Of a DNA stretch of 10,076 nucleotides, positions 7,314 through 10,076 are shown piece after piece; within the stretch, counting starts at the first letter, position 1, and the number at the start of each line of letters is the position of its first letter. A model generated the notes under the pieces. It was given only the letters and a program-made list of their open reading frames with translations. It did not search any database and had not been told where the DNA came from. The stretch is from Candidatus Coatesiibacteriota bacterium. Its GTDB lineage: Bacteria; RBG-13-66-14. The stretch spans positions 1 through 10,076 of the forward strand of contig DAOVLG010000037.1 in assembly GCA_030631385.1 (NCBI GenBank). Direction: 5' to 3'. Position numbers and translations under genes: made by a program.

Positions 7314-8483
7314 TTACTTCGCCATGCCTATCCGCTGGGCCTTCTGCAGGAGTTTGCCCTCGGTCTGTATCGCCGGGGCGATGATAATCTCGGTGTTCTG
7401 CATCTCCAAAATATTGTGCGCGCCGACGTTGCCCATGCTGGTCCGCAGGGCGCCGATCAGGTTCTGGCTCCCGTCATCCAGCTCGGCGGGGCCGAAGAGG
7501 ATCTGCTCCAGGGAGGCGTTCTGCCCGACGTGCACCCGGGTGCCCCGGGGGAGGTTGGCATGTGGTGTGGCCATCCCCCAATGGTAACCGCGCCCCGGCG
7601 CCTCGTGGGCCTTGGCGAAGGGCGAGCCGATCATCACCGCGTCCGCGCCGGCGGCGAAGGCCTTGCAGATGTCACCACCCACCCGCATCCCGCCGTCGGT
7701 GACGATGGGCACGTAGCGTCCGGTCATTTTGTAGAAGCGGTCCCGGGCGAAGGCGCAGTCCACGGTGGTGGTGATCTGGGGCACGCCGATTCCGAGGACG
7801 CCGCGGGTGGTGCAGGCAGCCCCCGGACCGACTCCGCAGAAGATGCCGTCGGCGCCCGCCTCCATCAGGGCGTAGGTGACCTCGTAGGTGGTCGTGTTGC
7901 CGACCATCACCGGGATACCGCACCCGTGCATGTCCGCGTTGAACTTGGAAAAGTCAAGCGACTCGTAGGCGCTCGATTCGTGCTCCACCGATATAACGGT
8001 GGACTGAACGACGAAGATGTCGCAACCGGCCTCGGCGGCCAGTGACCCGAATTCGGCGGCGCGTTGCGGGATGGCGCTCACCACGGCGGGCGCGCCGCCG
8101 GCTATGATCTCCTCGATCCGGCGCCCGATGAGCTTTTTCTTGATCGGTTCGGAGTAGATCTGCTGGAGGAGGTGGGTGCTCTGTTCGGGGTTCGCCGCGG
8201 CGATGCGGTCCAGAACCTCGCCGGGGTCCTCGAAGCGGGTCTGGACACCCTCCAGGTTCAACACGGCGAAGCCGCCCAGTTTTCCGAGCTCGACGGCGAA
8301 CCGGACGTCCACGACACCGTCCATGGCCGAGGCGATGATGGGAACCTCGAAGCGTCTCCCGGCCATCTCCCAGGAGATGTCCACCTCGTCGGGATTGATG
8401 GTGAGACTTCCCGGAACCAGCGCCACGTCATCGAAGCCGAAGCACTTCCGGGCCTTTCGACCGATACCGATGTACATACCCAT
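7314..8483 (-). CDS. guaB3: GuaB3-family IMP dehydrogenase-related protein
   Basis: The protein is a cytoplasmic TIM-barrel enzyme of the IMPDH/GMP reductase superfamily, which acts on IMP, XMP or GMP with NAD(P). At 389 residues it lacks the CBS (Bateman) pair of classical GuaB. It opens [20 protein letters not shown] and has ISWEM near 37 and [14 protein letters not shown] near 66-79, all typical of the GuaB3 group. The active-site loop reads [12 protein letters not shown] with catalytic Cys at 224. The phosphate-binding part is [23 protein letters not shown] (begins at 261; first 20 residues here as [20 protein letters not shown]), followed by [12 protein letters not shown] and [16 protein letters not shown]. 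GuaB3 proteins are known from actinobacteria, cyanobacteria and others, and at least a cyanobacterial one has IMP dehydrogenase activity. Whether this one is the cell's main IMPDH is unknown. The ATG has GAGGGG seven bases upstream. A repeat-rich leader precedes it. Confidence 0.88.
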   Translation of the reverse strand: MGMYIGIGRKARKCFGFDDVALVPGSLTINPDEVDISWEMAGRRFEVPIIASAMDGVVDVRFAVELGKLGGFAVLNLEGVQTRFEDPGEVLDRIAAANPEQSTHLLQQIYSEPIKKKLIGRRIEEIIAGGAPAVVSAIPQRAAEFGSLAAEAGCDIFVVQSTVISVEHESSAYESLDFSKFNADMHGCGIPVMVGNTTTYEVTYALMEAGADGIFCGVGPGAACTTRGVLGIGVPQITTTVDCAFARDRFYKMTGRYVPIVTDGGMRVGGDICKAFAAGADAVMIGSPFAKAHEAPGRGYHWGMATPHANLPRGTRVHVGQNASLEQILFGPAELDDGSQNLIGALRTSMGNVGAHNILEMQNTEIIIAPAIQTEGKLLQKAQRIGMAK

Positions 8484-8490
8484 AGGCTAA

Positions 8491-8496
8491 CCCCTC
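8491..8496 (-). promoter_or_regulatory. Shine-Dalgarno site of guaB3
   Basis: GAGGGG on the minus strand lies seven bases before the ATG at 8483. It fixes that ATG as the start in preference to the second Met two codons in. Confidence 0.75.
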
Positions 8497-8523
8497 AGTC
8501 AGCGTAAACGTACACTTCCACGC

Positions 8524-8550
8524 AATACAACAAGGCGGCCCACGGGCCAC
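8524..8550. repeat. Intergenic repeat, copy 1
   Basis: The plus strand has AATACAAC, then AAGGCGGCC, then CACGGGCCAC. The same blocks recur at 8654-8682. As minus-strand RNA it folds into a seven-pair stem (GGTGGCC with GGCCGCC, one G-U, loop CGUG; positions 8534-8551). A U-rich stretch TTGTTGTATT follows, about 50 bases ahead of guaB3. It could be a leader hairpin or attenuator, or simply one unit of a dispersed repeat. Confidence 0.6.
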
Positions 8551-8610
8551 CTGAACTTATCAAAACCGCTTCCGCCACAAAAATTTTACTACCACGATCG
8601 ATCCACACTT

Positions 8611-8632
8611 ACCACAAGGCGACTATGCGACC
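8611..8632. repeat. Intergenic repeat, copy 2 (weak)
   Basis: ACCACAAGGCGACTATGCGACC shares the ACAAGGCGAC core with the copies at 8524 and 8654 but has lost the GGGCCAC half. After it comes TTTATCAACCACGCTTC (8634-8650), which resembles ACTTATCAAAACCGCTTC following copy 1. This suggests that a longer unit has been duplicated and has decayed. Confidence 0.4.
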
Positions 8633-8653
8633 TATTTATCAACCACGCTTCTT

Positions 8654-8682
8654 AATACAACTAAGGCGACCACTCGGGCCAC
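8654..8682. repeat. Intergenic repeat, copy 3
   Basis: AATACAACTAAGGCGACC followed by ACTCGGGCCAC matches copy 1 block by block, with small insertions. AATACAAC occurs again at 8699-8706 without the GC-rich half. On the minus strand the GC block is again followed by a T-rich stretch (TTAGTTGTATT), as in copy 1. Confidence 0.58.
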
Positions 8683-8742
8683 TCACGACGGTTTATATAA
8701 ATACAACATGTCTTTGAAAACACCAGACCTCTTTGTATTATA

Positions 8743-8890
8743 CGAGACTGTTGCATAAATGCCGTCTTCGTAGGAGAAGCCCTGAGGGGCCTCCCGCGGG
8801 CGGGGACAGAGCCCCGCCCCTACGGGGAATATGCGTGGCTCGCTGAGAACCATCATAATTGCGCTGGATTGGCATTTTGCAACGGTCTCA
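8743..8890. mobile_element. MITE-like non-autonomous element with terminal inverted repeats
   Basis: GAGACTGTTGCATAAATGCC (8744-8763) and GGCATTTTGCAACGGTCTC (8871-8889) are inverted copies that differ by one substitution and one inserted base. ATTATA stands outside each end (8737-8742 and 8890-8895). The target duplication can be read as TTATA with the element at 8743-8890, or as ATTATA with one extra base at the left. The element is only about 146-148 bp and has no transposase. These are the features of a miniature inverted-repeat transposable element. The ends look like those of IS5-type insertion sequences from memory, but I could not compare them. Confidence 0.7.
8769..8824. repeat. GC-rich stem-loop nested in the MITE-like element
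   Basis: GGGCGGGG (8798-8805) pairs perfectly with CCCCGCCC (8812-8819) across the loop ACAGAG. Outside this, CGTAGG (8769-8774) is complementary to CCTACG (8819-8824), so the arms could form an alternative or extended pairing. The block is much richer in G and C than the element's ends. It may be a REP-like sequence that is either carried by the element or inserted into it. Confidence 0.6.
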
Positions 8891-8896
8891 TTATAT

Positions 8897-8928
8897 AAAA
8901 AACGACCTCACGGGCCACCCTTCCCGTG
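8897..8928. repeat. Repeat copy 4 with overlapping hairpin
   Basis: AAAACGACCTCACGGGCCACC (8897-8917, partly T at the first base) resembles the GC block of copies 1 and 3. Its CACGGG (8909-8914) also pairs with CCCGTG (8923-8928) over an eight-base loop. On the minus strand the block is followed by TTTTTTATATAA, which looks terminator-like, though no minus-strand gene lies upstream of it in this window. Confidence 0.35.
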
Positions 8929-9004
8929 GAGAGATACTATCACAGCTGGACCGGTTTTGCAAACCTGAAAAATCATTTCGAAGGATGCCGGATCAGGCCC
9001 CAAC

Positions 9005-9033
9005 TTGCCTAGCCCGATGCACTCTGGTACGAT
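9005..9033 (+). promoter_or_regulatory. Candidate promoter for the sugar dehydrogenase gene
   Basis: TTGCCT (9005-9010) and TACGAT (9028-9033) are 17 bases apart, and TGG just before the second hexamer gives an extended -10. Each hexamer matches consensus at four of six positions. A transcript would start near 9040, a few bases before the GGAGG site. The placement is sensible but the call is by eye only. Confidence 0.4.
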
Positions 9034-9047
9034 GTTGCTCTCACGCC

Positions 9048-9052
9048 GGAGG
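9048..9052 (+). promoter_or_regulatory. Shine-Dalgarno site selecting the GTG start at 9063
   Basis: GGAGG ends ten bases before GTG 9063. The frame is open further upstream (back to 8859, inside the MITE-like element). This site, together with the start of the Rossmann fold eight codons later, decides for GTG 9063. Confidence 0.65.
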
Positions 9053-9062
9053 TTCGAAGTCC

Positions 9063-10064
9063 GTGGAGAAGGTTCGCCTGGTGATGGCCGGTACCGGTCG
9101 CTGGGGCAAAAACGTCCTGCGCAACCTGGTCGCCCTCGACGGCTGCGAGGTGGTGAAGGTTTTTGATTCTTCCGAGGAGGGGCGAGCCAACGCCCGCGAG
9201 TTCGCTCCGGGCGCCACCCTGGTCGGTTCCTTCGAGGACCTCTTCGACGCAGAACCGGACGGCGTGGTAATCGCCGCCCCGGCGGAGTACCATTACGCCC
9301 TTACCAAACAGGCACTCGAGCAGGGGTGCCACGTTATCGTGGAAAAACCTCTGGCGATGAGCACCGCTGAGGGCGAGGAGCTGGTGAAGCTGGCCGCTAC
9401 CGAGGGGGTTCACCTCATGGTCGGCCACGTGTTACGGTACCATCCGGCGTTGAAGGCCATTCTGGGTGTGATCGGGGGGGGCGGAATCGGCGAGGTCCTC
9501 ACGGTTCACGCTCGCCGGACAAACTTCGGCCGCGTCCGCACCGCCGAGAACGTCGTCTGGAGCATTGCGCCCCACGACATCGTCAACATAGCCCTGGTGA
9601 TGGGGGAGTGGCCCGCACGGGTATCCTGTTTCAGCCGGGCGAACATCCGTTCGGGGATCGCCGATTACGCCCAGCTCAGCCTCGAGTTCCCCTCACGCCG
9701 CCTGGCCCTGGTCCACGTTAGCTGGCTCGATCCCCAGAAAAAAAGGGAACTTACCGTCATCGGTGATCGTGGGATGCTTCTCTGGGAGGACGCCGCGGGA
9801 ACCCTCGAGCTGTACCCGAGCTGGGCCGAGCCGCTTCTCGATGAGACCGGAAATCCGGCGACGGCCCACCACAGCGGAACGGTCGAACAGGTGGAGGTCG
9901 AACCCGGCGAACCCCTGGCCCGGGAGATGGCCCACTTCGTCGCCTGCTGCCGGGGGGAGGAGACCCCGGAGTCCGATGGACGGGAGGGCCTGGCCGTGCT
10001 TCGGGTGCTCGAGGCCGCCGACGAGAGCGCCCGCCAAGGCGGCGCACCCGTCGAGGTGGAGTGA
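9063..10064 (+). CDS. Gfo/Idh/MocA-family NAD-dependent sugar dehydrogenase (WlbA-like)
   Basis: The 333-residue protein belongs to the Gfo/Idh/MocA family, which oxidises or reduces sugar hydroxyls or keto groups with a tightly used NAD(P). The N-terminal Rossmann fold carries VMAGTGRWGKNVLRNL (about 7-22). The family EKP motif is at 94-96 (IVEKPLAMS), followed by VGHVLRYHPALKA (120-132). The catalytic-region motif is WSIAPHDIVNI (167-177, His171-Asp172). The rest is the C-terminal beta-sheet domain, including HVSWLDPQKKREL and VIGDRGMLLWED. The GxGRWGKN start and the APHD motif resemble enzymes that oxidise UDP-GlcNAc-derived uronates (WlbA/WbpB type). These act in surface polysaccharide or rare-sugar synthesis, but the exact substrate is inference. 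The start is GTG with GGAGG ten bases upstream. The stop overlaps the next start as TGATG, so an operon continues rightward. Confidence 0.88.
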   Translation: MEKVRLVMAGTGRWGKNVLRNLVALDGCEVVKVFDSSEEGRANAREFAPGATLVGSFEDLFDAEPDGVVIAAPAEYHYALTKQALEQGCHVIVEKPLAMSTAEGEELVKLAATEGVHLMVGHVLRYHPALKAILGVIGGGGIGEVLTVHARRTNFGRVRTAENVVWSIAPHDIVNIALVMGEWPARVSCFSRANIRSGIADYAQLSLEFPSRRLALVHVSWLDPQKKRELTVIGDRGMLLWEDAAGTLELYPSWAEPLLDETGNPATAHHSGTVEQVEVEPGEPLAREMAHFVACCRGEETPESDGREGLAVLRVLEAADESARQGGAPVEVE

Positions 10065-10076
10065 TGGAACGCGCAC
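10064..10076 (+). CDS. Start of a further gene, cut off by window edge
   Basis: ATG at 10064 shares its A with the TGA stop of the dehydrogenase gene (TGATG) and opens the codons for M-E-R-A before the window ends. The overlap suggests a translationally coupled operon partner. In comparable loci that position is often an acyltransferase, aminotransferase or other nucleotide-sugar enzyme, but four codons cannot identify it. Confidence 0.5.

Larger units (their letters stand above)
8484..9062. other. Divergent intergenic region with repeats and a MITE-like element
   Basis: This 579-bp stretch lies between guaB3 (leftward) and the sugar dehydrogenase (rightward). I see no credible gene in it on either strand. 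From left to right it contains the guaB3 Shine-Dalgarno, three imperfect copies of a GC-rich repeat in AT-rich DNA (8524-8682), and a MITE-like element (about 8743-8890). A fourth, weaker repeat copy with a hairpin follows (8897-8928), then a candidate promoter and Shine-Dalgarno for the rightward gene (9005-9052). No tRNA or recognised riboswitch was found by eye. Confidence 0.8.

Noticed and set aside
7194..8045. A 283-codon plus-strand open frame opposite guaB3
   Set aside because: It is antisense to GuaB3, whose frame contains the conserved active-site loop, and it runs across the end of the exported-protein gene.
8524..8706. CRISPR array
   Set aside because: The repeats are few, uneven in spacing and degenerate, with no constant spacer length and no cas genes nearby.
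8484..8760. Purine riboswitch ahead of guaB3
   Set aside because: I could not find the conserved three-way-junction elements of purine aptamers. The repeats do not match them.
8897..8930. T-box antiterminator, because the minus strand reads AGGGTGGCCCG
   Set aside because: Only a short resemblance to the AGGGTGG core exists. No stem I or specifier loop is visible, and no aminoacyl-tRNA synthetase or amino-acid gene follows.
8859..9062. Upstream extension of the dehydrogenase frame to 8859
   Set aside because: It would start inside the MITE-like element, adds no recognisable sequence before the Rossmann fold, and would place the GGAGG site inside the gene.

Overview
This window is bacterial chromosomal DNA of fairly high GC content (about 60% in most genes), interrupted by two clearly AT-richer patches at about 6550-7010 and 8500-8760. 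IF-2, NusA, RimP, ADP-glucose-type GlgA and Shine-Dalgarno sites show that it is a bacterium. No feature pins down the phylum. The unusual gene neighbourhood and a GuaB3-type IMP dehydrogenase-like protein would suit an uncultured, deep-branching lineage, but that is inference.

Positions 1 to 8483 are transcribed leftward (minus strand). In transcription order the genes are: a GuaB3-family IMP dehydrogenase-like protein (7314-8483); a strong GC hairpin (7258-7280); an unrecognised exported protein (6512-7237); a class I SAM methyltransferase (5712-6512); glycogen synthase GlgA (4285-5715); RimP (3695-4201); NusA (2409-3683); and IF-2 (1-2397, whose C-terminus lies beyond the window). The exported protein and the methyltransferase share one base (TAATG). 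The methyltransferase and glgA overlap by four (ATGA). The rimP-nusA-infB part is the classical translation/transcription-factor operon, with 11-nt gaps. Here it sits directly downstream of glgA, separated by 83 nt that contain a weak promoter candidate.

The non-coding stretch 8484-9062 separates the leftward block from a rightward one. It holds a degenerate family of GC-rich hairpin-like repeats set in AT-rich DNA. It also holds a small MITE-like element of about 146-148 bp (about 8743-8890) with 19-20 bp terminal inverted repeats, a probable TTATA/ATTATA target duplication and a nested GC-rich stem-loop.

The rightward block starts with a Gfo/Idh/MocA (WlbA-like) NAD-dependent sugar dehydrogenase (9063-10064). 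It is followed, with TGATG overlap, by the first four codons of a further gene cut off by the window edge. Together they look like the start of a nucleotide-sugar or surface-polysaccharide operon.

I see no CRISPR array, tRNA, rRNA, prophage or transposase gene, and no clearly new defence or enzymatic system. The parts most worth a second look are the repeat-rich intergenic region and the compositionally mixed exported protein coupled to a methyltransferase and glgA.
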